Positions 1 to 8,750 of a stretch of 64,000 nt of DNA are shown here, piece by piece. The DNA is from Peptoniphilus genitalis (GTDB lineage: Bacteria; Bacillota; Clostridia; Tissierellales; Peptoniphilaceae). Location of the stretch: contig NZ_CP097885.1 of the NCBI RefSeq assembly GCF_023614525.1, positions 618,501-682,500 on the forward strand, written 5' to 3'. The translations under genes and the position numbers were made by a program. The notes under the pieces are model-generated. The model saw nothing but the letters and a program-made list of their open reading frames with translations, made no database searches and had not been told where the DNA came from. Each line of letters starts with the position of its first letter. Position 1 is the stretch's first letter.

Positions 1-90
1 AGGACAAACTGGTATTATAAATTTTGGTGCAAGCACTAACAAGAGACCTATAATAGCAGAAATATATCCTAAAATCTTTTTTCTACTCAT
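1..90 (-). CDS. Small membrane protein, N-terminal 30 residues only (DUF4418-like)
   Basis: The gene reads leftward from an ATG at 90 and leaves the window at base 1, so only 30 codons are seen. They encode a short basic start (MSRKK) and one hydrophobic segment (GYISAIIGLLLVLAPKFI) ending in IPVCP. An AAGGAT ribosome binding site lies 7 bases upstream of the ATG. The pattern of a helix followed by a Pro-Val-Cys turn resembles DUF4418 membrane proteins from memory, but 30 residues cannot settle the family. Function unknown. Confidence 0.5.
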   Translation of the reverse strand, partial: MSRKKILGYISAIIGLLLVLAPKFIIPVCP

Positions 91-265
91 TTTAATTATC
101 CTTTCTACTTCTCTTTATTGATGACATTGTAATATAAAAACGTGTTTATATTTTTTTGAAAATTACATCAATTAAATATAAATTTGTAATTAATATTACT
201 TAATCATTATTTTTAATTATAGTATGTAATTCCGCCAAATTTTTACAAGATTTTTCCGAAATATA

Positions 266-476
266 TTTAATAAATATTTAAAAGAATTTAGATCTTGTGT
301 CACTTCTTTTAATAAGTGGTTTGATGAAATATGCAATTCTTTTGACTATCCTTGGTCTAATGGTCTTCTTGAAGGCACACATACTAAGATAAAAAACTTT
401 AAAGAGAAATTGCTTTAGTATGAAAATTTTTAATTTATTTAAAAAAAGAAATATGTTTGCATTTAAGTGGCGATAG
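266..476 (+). pseudogene. ISL3-family transposase remnant (C-terminal end)
   Basis: In frame, the text reads KEFRSCVTSFNKWFDEICNS, then FDYPWSNGLLEGTHTKIKNF and KEKLL, then a TAG stop at about 417. After the stop it reads YENF, and a one-base shift in a T run gives NLFKKRNMFAFKWR before a final stop at 474. The YxWSNGxxEGxxxKIKxxK...YxNFxxFxxR pattern is the conserved C-terminus of ISL3-type (DDE) transposases. No start, no N-terminal domain and no catalytic core remain. The in-frame stop and the shift show that it is dead. It is probably the scar of an old insertion at the edge of the feo locus. Confidence 0.6.
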
Positions 477-493
477 GAAAAAGGGAAAATTCG

Positions 494-513
494 CAAAACC
501 CTTAGGGGTTTTG
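494..513. repeat. 8-bp inverted repeat beside the transposase remnant
   Basis: CAAAACCC, a four-base loop, then GGGTTTTG form a perfect stem-loop 18 bases after the last codon of the ISL3 remnant. It could be the decayed end of the insertion sequence or a weak plus-strand terminator; the T run after it is interrupted (TTGTTG). Confidence 0.4.
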
Positions 514-643
514 TTGCTATGCTTATTTTTAATGGTTTTTTAATTATTTTGGATTTGATAGTTTATTAGTGTCTAAGATTTGATTTTTACACAAAGAAAG
601 AGACTCGAGTTAACAAGTCTCCCCAATATTTGACATAGAGCCT

Positions 644-678
644 AAAAAAAAGGAATACCTCCTAAGAGATATTCCTTT
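644..678 (-). terminator. Intrinsic terminator of the feo operon
   Basis: On the minus strand a 9-bp perfect stem (AAAGGAATA / TATTCCTTT) with a 12-base loop is followed by a run of T. It lies just after the stop codon of the Cys-rich mini-protein gene, so it closes the feoA-feoA-feoB operon. Confidence 0.8.
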
Positions 679-685
679 AATAATT

Positions 686-826
686 TTATTTGTGTAAGTG
701 ATCTGTTGAGCATGATCCATGACAAGCGTCACAACCACAATCACAAGATCCCTTGCTTTTAATAACTTTTTTAACTGCAAAAGCAATTAAAACTAAAACT
801 ACAGCTCCAACTATTATGTTAGCCAT
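686..826 (-). CDS. FeoB-associated Cys-rich membrane mini-protein
   Basis: A 46-residue protein: MANIIVGAVVLVLIAFAVKK forms one N-terminal transmembrane helix, followed by a short tail rich in Cys and His (CDCGCDACHGSC then DHLH). This matches the FeoB-associated Cys-rich membrane protein family (PF12669), which sits after feoB in many Firmicutes. The tail probably binds metal at the membrane and may assist ferrous iron uptake; this role is inferred from gene context. The start has a good ribosome binding site (AAGAGGGTGAAAAT-ATG). It is the last gene of the operon, 21 bases after feoB. Confidence 0.85.
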   Translation of the reverse strand: MANIIVGAVVLVLIAFAVKKVIKSKGSCDCGCDACHGSCSTDHLHK

Positions 827-847
827 ATTTTCACCCTCTTAAATTAA

Positions 848-2995
848 TTAAATTCCATACTCACTTTTTTTATAAGCACCATACTCATTTTCCTTTACCA
901 TATCTGGTCTAAAGATAAAGTATAGGTAAACAAGTAGGATTGCAATAGCAACTCCTGTTCCTAGGTTAAAGGCTTCTTTTAATACTAGGACTCTACCAAA
1001 TTGATAAATCATAAGAGATACTGTGTATGAGAATACTAGTTGATAGGTAGTTGCTACAATGAAGCCCTTATATGATCCCATTTCAGACTTAATTGCCCCC
1101 ATTGTTGCGAAGCAAGGTATAGTTAATTGGTTGAAGAATACAAAGGAGAATACTGTAACAACATTAAATTGTGTGTGTAGCAATTGTACAAGTGGTGCTA
1201 CGTTATCTTCTACATCTCCAAGACCTGCAACAACTCCGTAAGTTCCTACAACTACTTCCTTTGCTACTAGACCAAGGATAGTTGACACAGCTGCCATCCA
1301 GTTACCAAATCCAAGTGGTGCAAAGATAAAGGCAAGTTTCTTTCCAATGAAGGCAAGAATTGAATCTGTTGATGCTTCATCAAAGTTTACGAAGTGTCCT
1401 TCTACTGAAATGTTCTTTGCGAACCAAATTAAAACTGTCATTAGAAGAATTATTGTACCAGCCTTAACAACGAAGGCCTTTCCTCTATAATAAGTTGCTC
1501 TAAATACATTGTATGCTGAAGGTACGTGATATTCTGGAAGTTCCATTACGAATGGTGCTGGATCTCCACGGAATAAGTTAGTTTTCTTTAACATAACACC
1601 TGACACAATTACCGCTAAGATACCACCAAAGTACCAAATTGGTCCGTACCACCATACATCACCAAAGAAAGCTGCAAAAAGTGCAATAATAGCTGTCTTT
1701 GCTCCACATGGCATGAAGGATGAAACCATAATTGTCATCTTCCTGTCATTGTCATTTTCAATAGTTCTTGTTCCCATAATTGCTGGTACTGAACAACCTG
1801 TACCAATTAAGATTGGGATAAAGGATTTACCAGATAGACCAAATCTTCTAAAGATTCTATCTAGGATAAAGGCAATTCTTGACATATAACCACAGTCTTC
1901 AAGGATTGCGATACATAGGAATAGGGAAACAATTACTGGTAAGAAACCAAGAACAGCACCAACACCGCCTATGATACCATCAACTATTAGTGAAGTTAAC
2001 CATTCAGCTACTCCTGCTCCTTCTAAGAAGCTTTGAACACTGCCGCCAACTATATCACTAAAGAAGGTGTCGTTAACCCAGTCAGTGACAGGTCCTCCAA
2101 CAACCTTTACAGCGAACCAATAAACCACTATCATTATTGCTGCAAAAATTGGAAGAGCCAAAAATCTATTTGTAACAATTTTATCGATTTTATCAGAAGG
2201 AGTTAGTCCCCTGTTATTCTTCTTAACAGATTCTTTAACAACTCCAGTTACGAATTCATATCTAGCATCTGTTATGATACCTTCTGCATCATCATCGTAT
2301 TTTTCTTCAAGGCTAGTTCTTATTTCTTCAAGTCTATTTTTTTCTTGATCATTTAACTTGTAGGCCTTAACAACTTTTTCGTCATCTTCGAAAAGTTTAA
2401 TAGCAAGCCATCTTTTTGAACTAAGATCTTTAATTTGACTGAAGTTTTCAATTTCTTGAAGAGCTGCTTCTATGTCATCTGTAAAAGTTTTTATTTCATT
2501 ATTTTGCTTTCCAGCGATGCTCTTCGCTTCAGTAATTAATTCATCAATGTTTCTGTTCTTTAAAGCAGAAATTTCTACAACCTTACATTGTAAAATTTCT
2601 GATAATTTATCAGCATCAATAAAGTCCTTGTTCTTTTCCACAACGTCCATCATGTTAAGAGCAGCAATAAGTGGAATACCTATTTCTCTTAATTGTGTTG
2701 CAAGATACAAGTTTCTTTCTATATTTGATGCGTCAATAACATCAATAATTACATCAGGTTTTTCATTTAATAAATAATCCCTGGAAACAACTTCTTCTAA
2801 TGTGTAAGGTGAAAGAGAATAAATTCCCGGTAAATCTGTAAAACTTACGTCTTTATCTTTTTTATACTTACCAGTCTTTTTTTCAACAGTTACCCCTGGC
2901 CAGTTGCCAACATATTGATTTGAACCAGTTAAGTTGTTGAAAAGAGTGGACTTACCACTGTTGGGGTTTCCGGCAAGTGCAATAGTAATAGCCAT
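848..2995 (-). CDS. feoB: Ferrous iron transporter FeoB
   Basis: A 715-residue FeoB. The N-terminal G domain has GNPNSGKST (P-loop, about residue 8), DLPG (G3) and NMMD (G4). The C-terminal membrane part carries the two Gate regions, including GCSVPAIMGTRTI and the SFMPCGAK segment with the conserved Cys. It moves Fe2+ across the cytoplasmic membrane, controlled by GTP hydrolysis. The start is set at MAITIALAG because AAGGAGGAC lies right before it; an in-frame TTG-type extension upstream would add ten Lys/Arg-rich residues that no FeoB has. The start codon follows the feoA stop by one base, which implies translational coupling. Confidence 0.96.
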   Translation of the reverse strand: MAITIALAGNPNSGKSTLFNNLTGSNQYVGNWPGVTVEKKTGKYKKDKDVSFTDLPGIYSLSPYTLEEVVSRDYLLNEKPDVIIDVIDASNIERNLYLATQLREIGIPLIAALNMMDVVEKNKDFIDADKLSEILQCKVVEISALKNRNIDELITEAKSIAGKQNNEIKTFTDDIEAALQEIENFSQIKDLSSKRWLAIKLFEDDEKVVKAYKLNDQEKNRLEEIRTSLEEKYDDDAEGIITDARYEFVTGVVKESVKKNNRGLTPSDKIDKIVTNRFLALPIFAAIMIVVYWFAVKVVGGPVTDWVNDTFFSDIVGGSVQSFLEGAGVAEWLTSLIVDGIIGGVGAVLGFLPVIVSLFLCIAILEDCGYMSRIAFILDRIFRRFGLSGKSFIPILIGTGCSVPAIMGTRTIENDNDRKMTIMVSSFMPCGAKTAIIALFAAFFGDVWWYGPIWYFGGILAVIVSGVMLKKTNLFRGDPAPFVMELPEYHVPSAYNVFRATYYRGKAFVVKAGTIILLMTVLIWFAKNISVEGHFVNFDEASTDSILAFIGKKLAFIFAPLGFGNWMAAVSTILGLVAKEVVVGTYGVVAGLGDVEDNVAPLVQLLHTQFNVVTVFSFVFFNQLTIPCFATMGAIKSEMGSYKGFIVATTYQLVFSYTVSLMIYQFGRVLVLKEAFNLGTGVAIAILLVYLYFIFRPDMVKENEYGAYKKSEYGI

Positions 2996-2996
2996 C

Positions 2997-3239
2997 TTAG
3001 TCCTCCTTCTTTTCTGTTTCTTCAATTGTAATTAACTCAGCATCTGCTTTTCTAATGCTAAGTTCATAATTCCTAATATTAATTTGCACAGGATCGCCTA
3101 GTGGCGCTACCTTCCTTATGTAAATTTCTGAATTTTTTGTAATACCCATGTCCATTATCCTTCTTTTTAAAGGACCAGAACCATTGATTTTTTTAACGAT
3201 GTAGTATTTTCCTACAACTGCATCCTTTAGTGTAATCAA
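2997..3239 (-). CDS. feoA: Ferrous iron transport protein FeoA (second copy in operon)
   Basis: An 80-residue SH3-like FeoA protein with the typical core: GSGPLKRRIMDMGI then APLGDPVQINIRNYELSIR. FeoA is a small cytoplasmic partner thought to stimulate FeoB. The start is a TTG with GAGGAG nine bases upstream. It sits between another feoA and feoB with gaps of 3 and 1 bases. This copy is closer to the FeoA consensus (PLGDP, IR..EA) than the upstream one. Confidence 0.93.
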   Translation of the reverse strand: MITLKDAVVGKYYIVKKINGSGPLKRRIMDMGITKNSEIYIRKVAPLGDPVQINIRNYELSIRKADAELITIEETEKKED

Positions 3240-3242
3240 TTC

Positions 3243-3473
3243 TTACAACTCCTCTACCAATATTTTTTTTGCAATATCCTTACCTAATGCAACTCTGGAA
3301 TCTTTAACATATACAATTAAGTTTCCATCGTTCTCATTAACAACCTTTATAACTGCATCTTTGACAAAACCAAGATTAGCCAGGTGAGACTCAGTTATAT
3401 TACTATCTCCTAAAGACTTAATCCTTAAAATCTTATAATTAACATTTAAGGGCGCCATTACTAAGCTAAGCAT
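3243..3473 (-). CDS. feoA: FeoA-domain protein (first copy in operon)
   Basis: A 76-residue FeoA-fold protein (LNVNYKILRIKSL near the start, HLANLGFVKDAVIKVV in the middle, DSRVALGKDIAKKILV at the end). It is more divergent than the following FeoA: the PLGDP loop is replaced by NENDGN. Two separate FeoA proteins before one FeoB is a common arrangement in clostridia. The ribosome binding site is weak (GAGTGG). The first ATG at 3473 is used; a second in-frame ATG five codons later is possible. Confidence 0.88.
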   Translation of the reverse strand: MLSLVMAPLNVNYKILRIKSLGDSNITESHLANLGFVKDAVIKVVNENDGNLIVYVKDSRVALGKDIAKKILVEEL

Positions 3474-3546
3474 TTAACCACTCGTTTCTTGTTTTTATTT
3501 TATTAAAATAAATTAATATTTGAATTTGATTATCGTTTGCTTAAAC

Positions 3547-3574
3547 ATTATACCATAGTTAACATAAAATTCAA
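3547..3574 (-). promoter_or_regulatory. Promoter of the feo operon
   Basis: TTGAAT (3569-3574), a 16-base spacer and TATAAT (3547-3552) point leftward to feoA. The transcribed leader begins with GATAATCAAATT, which faintly recalls a Fur box half; this is too weak to call as an operator. Confidence 0.65.
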
Positions 3575-3692
3575 TTTAATACGATTGATTTTTTAAACAT
3601 GAGCAGATACTTAATATTATTAATATTTTAAAAATTTTTCTTTTTTTTAATTGTTTGATTAATAACTGATTTTTACTTATAAATAAAAATAT

Positions 3693-3780
3693 AGTTCTTA
3701 CTTCTTTATTAAAATATAACTCTCGCTTCTTTATTAAAAAATAACTCTCACTTATTTATTAAAAAATAGTTCTGACTTCA
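3693..3780. repeat. 25-bp tandem repeat, about 3.5 copies
   Basis: Three successive 25-base units start at 3693, 3718 and 3743, followed by a 13-base partial copy. The consensus is ACTCTCGCTTC then TTTATTAAAAAAT. The rest of the 3475-3870 gap is AT-rich, and besides this tract I see only the feo promoter. The tract lies between the feo promoter and the terminator of the next operon. Confidence 0.75.
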
Positions 3781-3869
3781 CAACTTACATTTATTTACAT
3801 CTTCTTAAATAAAAATTTTATATTTTAAAATAAAATTCTTTCTATTTATAAAGAGCTTATAAAAGAGCA

Positions 3870-3896
3870 TAAAAAAAGACAGCCTCTCGACTGTCT
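3870..3896 (-). terminator. Terminator of the cysS-to-SH3-protein operon
   Basis: On the minus strand AGACAG, an 8-base loop, CTGTCT and a T run lie directly after the stop codon of the zinc-ribbon/SH3 protein gene. Confidence 0.8.
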
Positions 3897-3904
3897 AATT
3901 TTTA

Positions 3905-4918
3905 TTATTTTGCTTCGCCGTTTAATGTCCTGTAACTTATCCATCCGTTACCAACGTTACACCAAGTTCTTCCATCAGATCTTTTAGTGTCGTAAACGTA
4001 AACTGGATCGCCTCTGTGAAGAACGTAAGAGATGCTGTAGGCAAATCCTGGTCCACTTCTTACATTTGCCTTACCTGAAGTTACAAATTGATAAGTGCCA
4101 ACTAAGCTTGATACTTCACGATTTTGAAGTCTTTGTATTTGAGCTTCTAACTCATCAGCTCTTGCCTTTTGCTTTGTAGCTTCACTTTCTTCTTGAGCCT
4201 TCTTTTCGTTGTCTGTCCTTTCAAGATTTATATCTTCTAGCATCTTTTTAAAGTCTGCATTGTCAGGATCAAGAGCAAGGTATTCATTTAACCTGTTGAT
4301 GGCTCCATCATAATTTCTGCTAGACTTAAGTTGCATTATTTCAGACTTCATTCCAGCGTAGTTCTTCTCAATGAGTCCATCAACCTTTTCTTGCAATTCA
4401 TCGTCGTCTTCAACTTGAATTTCCTTTAGGTTGGCAAGTGAAGCTTCATAGTCTCTAGCTTCATATTTTTTATTGGCCTTAGTTAAAAGGTCCTTTGTTT
4501 CTAAAATTTTATCAATGTTATTGATTTCATCTAAGTACTTTTGATTAGAGGACTTTTCATAAAGTTGGCTAAACTTTTCTCTAGCTTCCTTATAATTTTT
4601 TGCCTCAAGATTAGCCTTTGCAGATGTCTCTAGTTTTGAGTACCTGTATTTGCTAAATCCAAAATTAAATATTAGGGAGAAAGCTAATAATCCAACAACA
4701 ACTAATCCAAAGATTAGGCCCTTTTGTTTTAAGCCCATGGAGTCATCTTTAAAGGAATTATTCTTTACTATGTTATCATCATCTTCTTCATAATAATTGC
4801 GGTCCTTATTTATTATTTCTGTTTTTGAAAAATCTCTATCTTCCCTTAAGTCGTGACCACAGTCCATACAAAATAAAGCATCTTCTTTATTTTCTTTTCC
4901 ACAATTTCTGCACTTCAT
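3905..4918 (-). CDS. Zinc-ribbon, single-span membrane protein with coiled coil/TPR and SH3 domain
   Basis: 337 residues. The N-terminus is a zinc ribbon (CRNCG, then CMDCG, residues 3-21). An acidic linker and one transmembrane helix follow (LIFGLVVVGLLAFSLIF, about 68-84). The outside part has TPR-like helices (about 95-225), a short Gln/Glu-rich coiled coil (about 230-268) and a C-terminal bacterial SH3 domain with the typical NVRSGPG start (about 272-330). The topology suggests a cytoplasmic zinc ribbon and an SH3 domain at the cell wall. The exact role is unknown; wall sensing or wall binding is inference. It is the last gene of the cysS operon. Confidence 0.75.
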   Translation of the reverse strand: MKCRNCGKENKEDALFCMDCGHDLREDRDFSKTEIINKDRNYYEEDDDNIVKNNSFKDDSMGLKQKGLIFGLVVVGLLAFSLIFNFGFSKYRYSKLETSAKANLEAKNYKEAREKFSQLYEKSSNQKYLDEINNIDKILETKDLLTKANKKYEARDYEASLANLKEIQVEDDDELQEKVDGLIEKNYAGMKSEIMQLKSSRNYDGAINRLNEYLALDPDNADFKKMLEDINLERTDNEKKAQEESEATKQKARADELEAQIQRLQNREVSSLVGTYQFVTSGKANVRSGPGFAYSISYVLHRGDPVYVYDTKRSDGRTWCNVGNGWISYRTLNGEAK

Positions 4919-4928
4919 ATTAAACCTC

Positions 4929-5474
4929 CTAACTATTTTTCTTTGACATATCGTGCTTTAATTTTCTTAGTTTATGAATTATATCTTCATCAAGGGCTGT
5001 AACCCTTTCTTCCTTTAGTCTTTTGGCAACATAATTCACCTTGTTTTTGGAATTATTTACTTCAGCCTCAAGCTCTCTTGCAGAGATCCTAGTCCCGCCA
5101 CGAGATAAAATTATTTGCTGCTCCACATTGTCACTTGTAGCTACACGAACATTGGTGAGCCTTCCTATTTCATCTAGCTGCCTTTCAATATAATGGTCTG
5201 CTGTCTCAAACTCCTTGGTAAAGATCACATCAATCCCATCTTTCTTGTAGGTCTTGCCTCCAGATTTTTTCACCAAGTAGGCATCAAAGACTAGGATTAT
5301 GTGTTCCCTTCTTGTGTGAGAAAATTCAATCATAATATCGATTAACTCATTCCTCGCATCTTCAAGGGACACATTTTTTAATTCTATTAGGGGTTGCCAA
5401 GAATTTATTATATTGTATCCGTCTACAAAGAGATAGTTTACATCTCTTTTGTACCTACTTGCTCGCCTTCTCAT
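4929..5474 (-). CDS. rae1: NYN/PIN-like ribosome-associated endoribonuclease Rae1 (YacP)
   Basis: 181 residues with the YacP/Rae1 signature: FVDGYNIINSW near the start (first catalytic Asp), LVFDAY in the middle, TADHYIERQ, and VATSDNVEQQ (late acidic residues of the PIN-like site). In Bacillus subtilis Rae1 cuts mRNA in the ribosome A site. The family also shows a conserved place after rlmB, as here. The ATG at 5474 has only a weak ribosome binding site, so translation may depend on coupling to rlmB, whose stop is 12 bases away. Confidence 0.88.
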   Translation of the reverse strand: MRRRASRYKRDVNYLFVDGYNIINSWQPLIELKNVSLEDARNELIDIMIEFSHTRREHIILVFDAYLVKKSGGKTYKKDGIDVIFTKEFETADHYIERQLDEIGRLTNVRVATSDNVEQQIILSRGGTRISARELEAEVNNSKNKVNYVAKRLKEERVTALDEDIIHKLRKLKHDMSKKNS

Positions 5475-5486
5475 TTTTATTCTCTG

Positions 5487-6194
5487 TTATCTTCTAATCT
5501 CATACATTACAATTGCTGCTGCAACTGAGGCATTAAGGGAATCAAAATCAGAAAAGTTTGGAATAGTTATAGTCTTGTCTGAGTTCTTCAAAATATTTTT
5601 TGAAACTCCCTTGCCTTCGTTGCCTATAACCACAGCTGCCTTGCCAGAGAAGTCACATTCTCTTATGTCTTCTCCCTCAAGATCTGTTGCGTAAATCCAA
5701 AAGCCTGCTTCCTTTAACTTTTCAATGGACTGAGAAATATTTGAAACCTTGCATACATCAATGTCATAGATTGCACCTGCAGAAGATTTTACTACAGTGT
5801 CGTTTACTGTTGCAGCCCTCCTGTTTGGGAAGATTATGGCATCAATTCCAAAGAAGTTACAGCTTCTTGCTATAGCCCCAAAGTTGTGAGGATCTTCTAT
5901 CTTATCAAGGATGAAAATCCTCGCGTCTTCCTTGTCTTCTAACTTTCTTATTAGGTCTTCAAGCTCAATATATTCAAAGTCACTTACAAGAGCAACCACT
6001 GCTTGGTGGTTTTTTGTGCCAGCAAGTTCTTCTAGCTTTTCATTGTCACTTGTAACTGTAGGGACCTTTGCATCTCTTGCCATGCCAATAATTTTTTTAA
6101 TAGACCCACTAGCATTTTTCCCTACATAAATTTTTTCTACTTCTTCATTTTTTATGGCCTCCATAACGGGGCCTCTTCCGTATATATATTTCAT
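5487..6194 (-). CDS. rlmB: 23S rRNA (guanosine-2'-O-)-methyltransferase RlmB, TrmH family
   Basis: 235 residues. The N-terminal substrate-binding domain begins [12 protein letters not shown]. The SPOUT catalytic domain has [13 protein letters not shown] (motif 1, with Asn and Arg), [10 protein letters not shown] (motif 2) and [18 protein letters not shown] (motif 3). It methylates a guanosine 2'-OH in 23S rRNA with S-adenosylmethionine. One departure is SDFDSLNAS where most relatives have MxSLNVS; this keeps the Ser-Leu-Asn core. Its start overlaps the thyX stop by four bases (ATGA). Confidence 0.93.
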   Translation of the reverse strand: MKYIYGRGPVMEAIKNEEVEKIYVGKNASGSIKKIIGMARDAKVPTVTSDNEKLEELAGTKNHQAVVALVSDFEYIELEDLIRKLEDKEDARIFILDKIEDPHNFGAIARSCNFFGIDAIIFPNRRAATVNDTVVKSSAGAIYDIDVCKVSNISQSIEKLKEAGFWIYATDLEGEDIRECDFSGKAAVVIGNEGKGVSKNILKNSDKTITIPNFSDFDSLNASVAAAIVMYEIRR

Positions 6195-6952
6195 TTTAAA
6201 TTCTTAAACTTCTCTCTCATTTCCTTAGACTTTCCACAAGTCATCTTACCTTCAGGGCATGGTCCACTTACGCAAGCTGGTCCTTCATCCCTAAATAGGA
6301 GTGGTGCTACTTCCTTAACTTCTCTTAGCATTTCTGTTGCAAGTTCTCTGATTTCCCATTGGGCTCTTTCGCAACATCTAACTGTGAAGAAGTGCCTTAG
6401 AGTTCTAACATTCATTGTGACAACAATTTTTGTTTCACAAGCATTAGGGAAGACATATCTAGCATCTTCTATGGACATTTTTTCTACAGACTTTCTTGCC
6501 TTGGCCTCATCCATACCCTCTGCTATTAGTGGTCTTGCATTTTCTTCAACTAAGATTTCAACTAGTTTGTCGTAGTCCTCTTGGTCCCTCTTCATAGCTT
6601 CTATAAAAACTTTTTTTGCTTCCTCATTTCTTTCAATTTGAGGTGGAATAATGTATTCAAAGGAATCAAGTTTTACATACCTTTGGGATTGTTGTGAATA
6701 GGATGCAAGTCTGTGTCTTACAAGTTGATGGGTGAGAGTCCTTGAAACCCCTTCAATGGCAAAGGTAAAGCTAACATGTTCAAGTGGTGATAAGTGAGAA
6801 AAGGACATAAGTCTATTTAAAAACTTTTCTGTAGATTCCTCTGTCAAGTTTTCCGTAATTTCTTCAACACCAACTCTTGAATAGCAAAGTTTAGCAGCCG
6901 CAGCAATTGTCTTATCTGGATCAATTGTGTGGGAAATAATTTTTACCTTCAT
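6191..6952 (-). CDS. thyX: Flavin-dependent thymidylate synthase ThyX
   Basis: 253 residues with the ThyX signature [13 protein letters not shown] (RHRx7S, about residues 80-92) and [10 protein letters not shown] before it. ThyX makes dTMP from dUMP using FAD, NADPH and methylene-tetrahydrofolate. The C-terminal tail is extended and Cys-rich ([15 protein letters not shown]), as in some clostridial homologues. It overlaps mrnC by four bases. Its insertion between mrnC and rlmB is a common Firmicute arrangement. Confidence 0.95.
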   Translation of the reverse strand: MKVKIISHTIDPDKTIAAAAKLCYSRVGVEEITENLTEESTEKFLNRLMSFSHLSPLEHVSFTFAIEGVSRTLTHQLVRHRLASYSQQSQRYVKLDSFEYIIPPQIERNEEAKKVFIEAMKRDQEDYDKLVEILVEENARPLIAEGMDEAKARKSVEKMSIEDARYVFPNACETKIVVTMNVRTLRHFFTVRCCERAQWEIRELATEMLREVKEVAPLLFRDEGPACVSGPCPEGKMTCGKSKEMREKFKNLK

Positions 6953-7356
6953 CCTATCATCTCCTTAAATAAGTCTCTAATCCTATCGTATCTCTTTAAG
7001 AGGTAGAGGTAGCCGTAAAGGGCCTCCACTCCAGTTGCAATCCTATAATCTATGGGGTCTGCATTTTTGGGTACTGTGTGGGACTTGGCATTTCTTCCCC
7101 TCTTAAAAATCCTCATTTCATCTTCTGTTAAGATGTCTTCTATTTTTTCAAAAAGTTCTCTTTGGCCCTTGGCCCTTACATACCTTATACTTTCCCTGTG
7201 AAGCTTGTTGGGGTTCTTTCTTATATCCAAGATTTCACTCCTAACTAAGATTTCAAAACAAGCATCACCTATATAGGCTAGGGCAAGGGGACTTAGCTCC
7301 CTTACCTCAGCTTCACTGTAATTTTTGACTTCTAAAAAATTTAAATTCTCTTCCAA
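6949..7356 (-). CDS. mrnC: Mini-ribonuclease III (MrnC)
   Basis: 135 residues, an RNase III catalytic domain without the double-strand RNA binding domain. Signature motifs are [19 protein letters not shown] (signature helix with Asp), [14 protein letters not shown], and FKRGRNAK followed by [17 protein letters not shown] (second acidic motif). In B. subtilis it matures 23S rRNA. It starts with TTG and overlaps the end of cysS by 16 bases; the ribosome binding site is weak, so coupling to cysS translation is likely. Confidence 0.93.
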   Translation of the reverse strand: MEENLNFLEVKNYSEAEVRELSPLALAYIGDACFEILVRSEILDIRKNPNKLHRESIRYVRAKGQRELFEKIEDILTEDEMRIFKRGRNAKSHTVPKNADPIDYRIATGVEALYGYLYLLKRYDRIRDLFKEMIG

Positions 7357-8738
7357 GTTGTTCCACTTCTCGTATCTTCTATTTCAATTCCCATATTCTT
7401 TAACTCATCACGAATTTCATCTGCCCTAGCAAAGTCCTTGTTATTCCTAGCTTCATTTCTTTCCTTGATAAGTTCTTCGATATCGTCTGAGATTTCTTCT
7501 CTTTCTTCTTCCATAATTCCAAGAACCTTAGTGAGTTTCTTAAGAAGTTCTAGTGATTTTTCTAGGACTTCCCTTGAAGAGTTTTCATCAAGATTTAAGT
7601 TGATGTCCTTAACTAGATCAAAGATTGCTGTAATTGCATCAGCTGTGTTTAAGTCATCTTCCATAGCTGTTTCAAACTTTTCAATGTGCTTGTCATAGCC
7701 CTTTAATAAATTTTCTTCCTCTTCTGTCATCTTTTCTACAGAAGTTTTTTCTATGGCATCTTCAAGCTTGTACTTTGCATTGTAAAGTCTCTTGCTTGAA
7801 TTTTTTGTTTGTTCCATTACTTCTCTTGAGAAGTTAATTGGCGAACGGTATTGAGTTGTCAAAAGGAAAAATCTCAAAACTTCTAGGTCAAATTCCTCAG
7901 AAATTTCTCTAACTGTGAAGAAGTTGCCCTTAGATTTTGACATCTTTTCGTTGTCAACAGTTATCATTCCGTTGTGAAGCCAGTAGTTGGCAAAAGGTAC
8001 CCCGTTGCAAGTTTCTGATTGGGCAATTTCATTTTCATGGTGAGGGAACTGTAGGTCCTCGCCACCAGTATGGATGTCAATGTTGTCTCCAATAATAGTC
8101 TTTGCCATTACAGAACACTCAATGTGCCAGCCAGGTCTTCCTTCTCCCCAAGGTGCTTGCCAGAAAGGTTCTCCTTCTTTTTTATTCTTCCAAAGGGCAA
8201 AATCTTGTGGGTTTTTCTTGTTGTCATTGACATCGACCCTGTGGCCAGAAATTAGGTCTTCAAGATTTTTCTTTGAAAGCTTGCCATAGTCCTTGGCATG
8301 GCTAATGTCAAAGTAAACATCTCCATTGGAAACATAAGCTGCACCCTTGTCTATTAGGGTTTGGATGAAGTCGATTATTTCATCAATGTGTTCAGTTGCC
8401 CTAGGATTTATAGTTTCGTAGTCATAAAGGTGGAGGCCACCAGCATCCTTTTTAAATTCTTTTATATATCTTTCAGCAATGTCAGAAACCTTAACGCCTT
8501 CATCATTTGCCTTGTTAATCATCTTGTCGTCAATATCTGTAAAGTTAACTACAAATTTAACCTTCATCCTCTTGTAGTCAAAGTACCTTCTCAAGGTATC
8601 AAAGACAACTAGAGGCCTTGCGTTACCAACGTGGATAAAGTTGTAAACAGTTGGCCCACAATTGTAGATTCCAACTTCGCCTTCCTTAATGGGAACAAAG
8701 TCTTCCTTTTTCCTCGTTAGAGTATTGTATAATTTCAT
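7341..8738 (-). CDS. cysS: Cysteinyl-tRNA synthetase
   Basis: 465 residues of a class I synthetase. Visible features: YNCGPTVYNFIHVGNAR (HIGH-type motif HVGN and the zinc Cys), GWHIECSVMA (second Cys of the zinc site), HTGGEDLQFPHHENE (zinc His residues), KMSKSKGN (KMSKS loop), and the C-terminal DALR/helical domain. The start is set at MKLYNTLTRK, since AGGAGGATTT precedes that ATG; the reading frame is open for nine codons further upstream. It leads the operon cysS-mrnC-thyX-rlmB-rae1-SH3 protein. Confidence 0.96.
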   Translation of the reverse strand: MKLYNTLTRKKEDFVPIKEGEVGIYNCGPTVYNFIHVGNARPLVVFDTLRRYFDYKRMKVKFVVNFTDIDDKMINKANDEGVKVSDIAERYIKEFKKDAGGLHLYDYETINPRATEHIDEIIDFIQTLIDKGAAYVSNGDVYFDISHAKDYGKLSKKNLEDLISGHRVDVNDNKKNPQDFALWKNKKEGEPFWQAPWGEGRPGWHIECSVMAKTIIGDNIDIHTGGEDLQFPHHENEIAQSETCNGVPFANYWLHNGMITVDNEKMSKSKGNFFTVREISEEFDLEVLRFFLLTTQYRSPINFSREVMEQTKNSSKRLYNAKYKLEDAIEKTSVEKMTEEEENLLKGYDKHIEKFETAMEDDLNTADAITAIFDLVKDINLNLDENSSREVLEKSLELLKKLTKVLGIMEEEREEISDDIEELIKERNEARNNKDFARADEIRDELKNMGIEIEDTRSGTTWKRI

Positions 8739-8750
8739 AAATCCTCCTAT

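Noticed and set aside
278-496. 72-codon open frame on the minus strand over the transposase remnant
   Set aside because: It is a shadow: the plus strand carries ISL3-like protein text, and the minus frame has no ribosome binding site or domain.
3505-3535. Fur box in the feo leader
   Set aside because: Only one GATAAT half matches; the second half is not recognisable.
3693-3780. CRISPR array
   Set aside because: The copies are contiguous without spacers and are AT-rich; the same holds for the tracts at 12751 and 36706.
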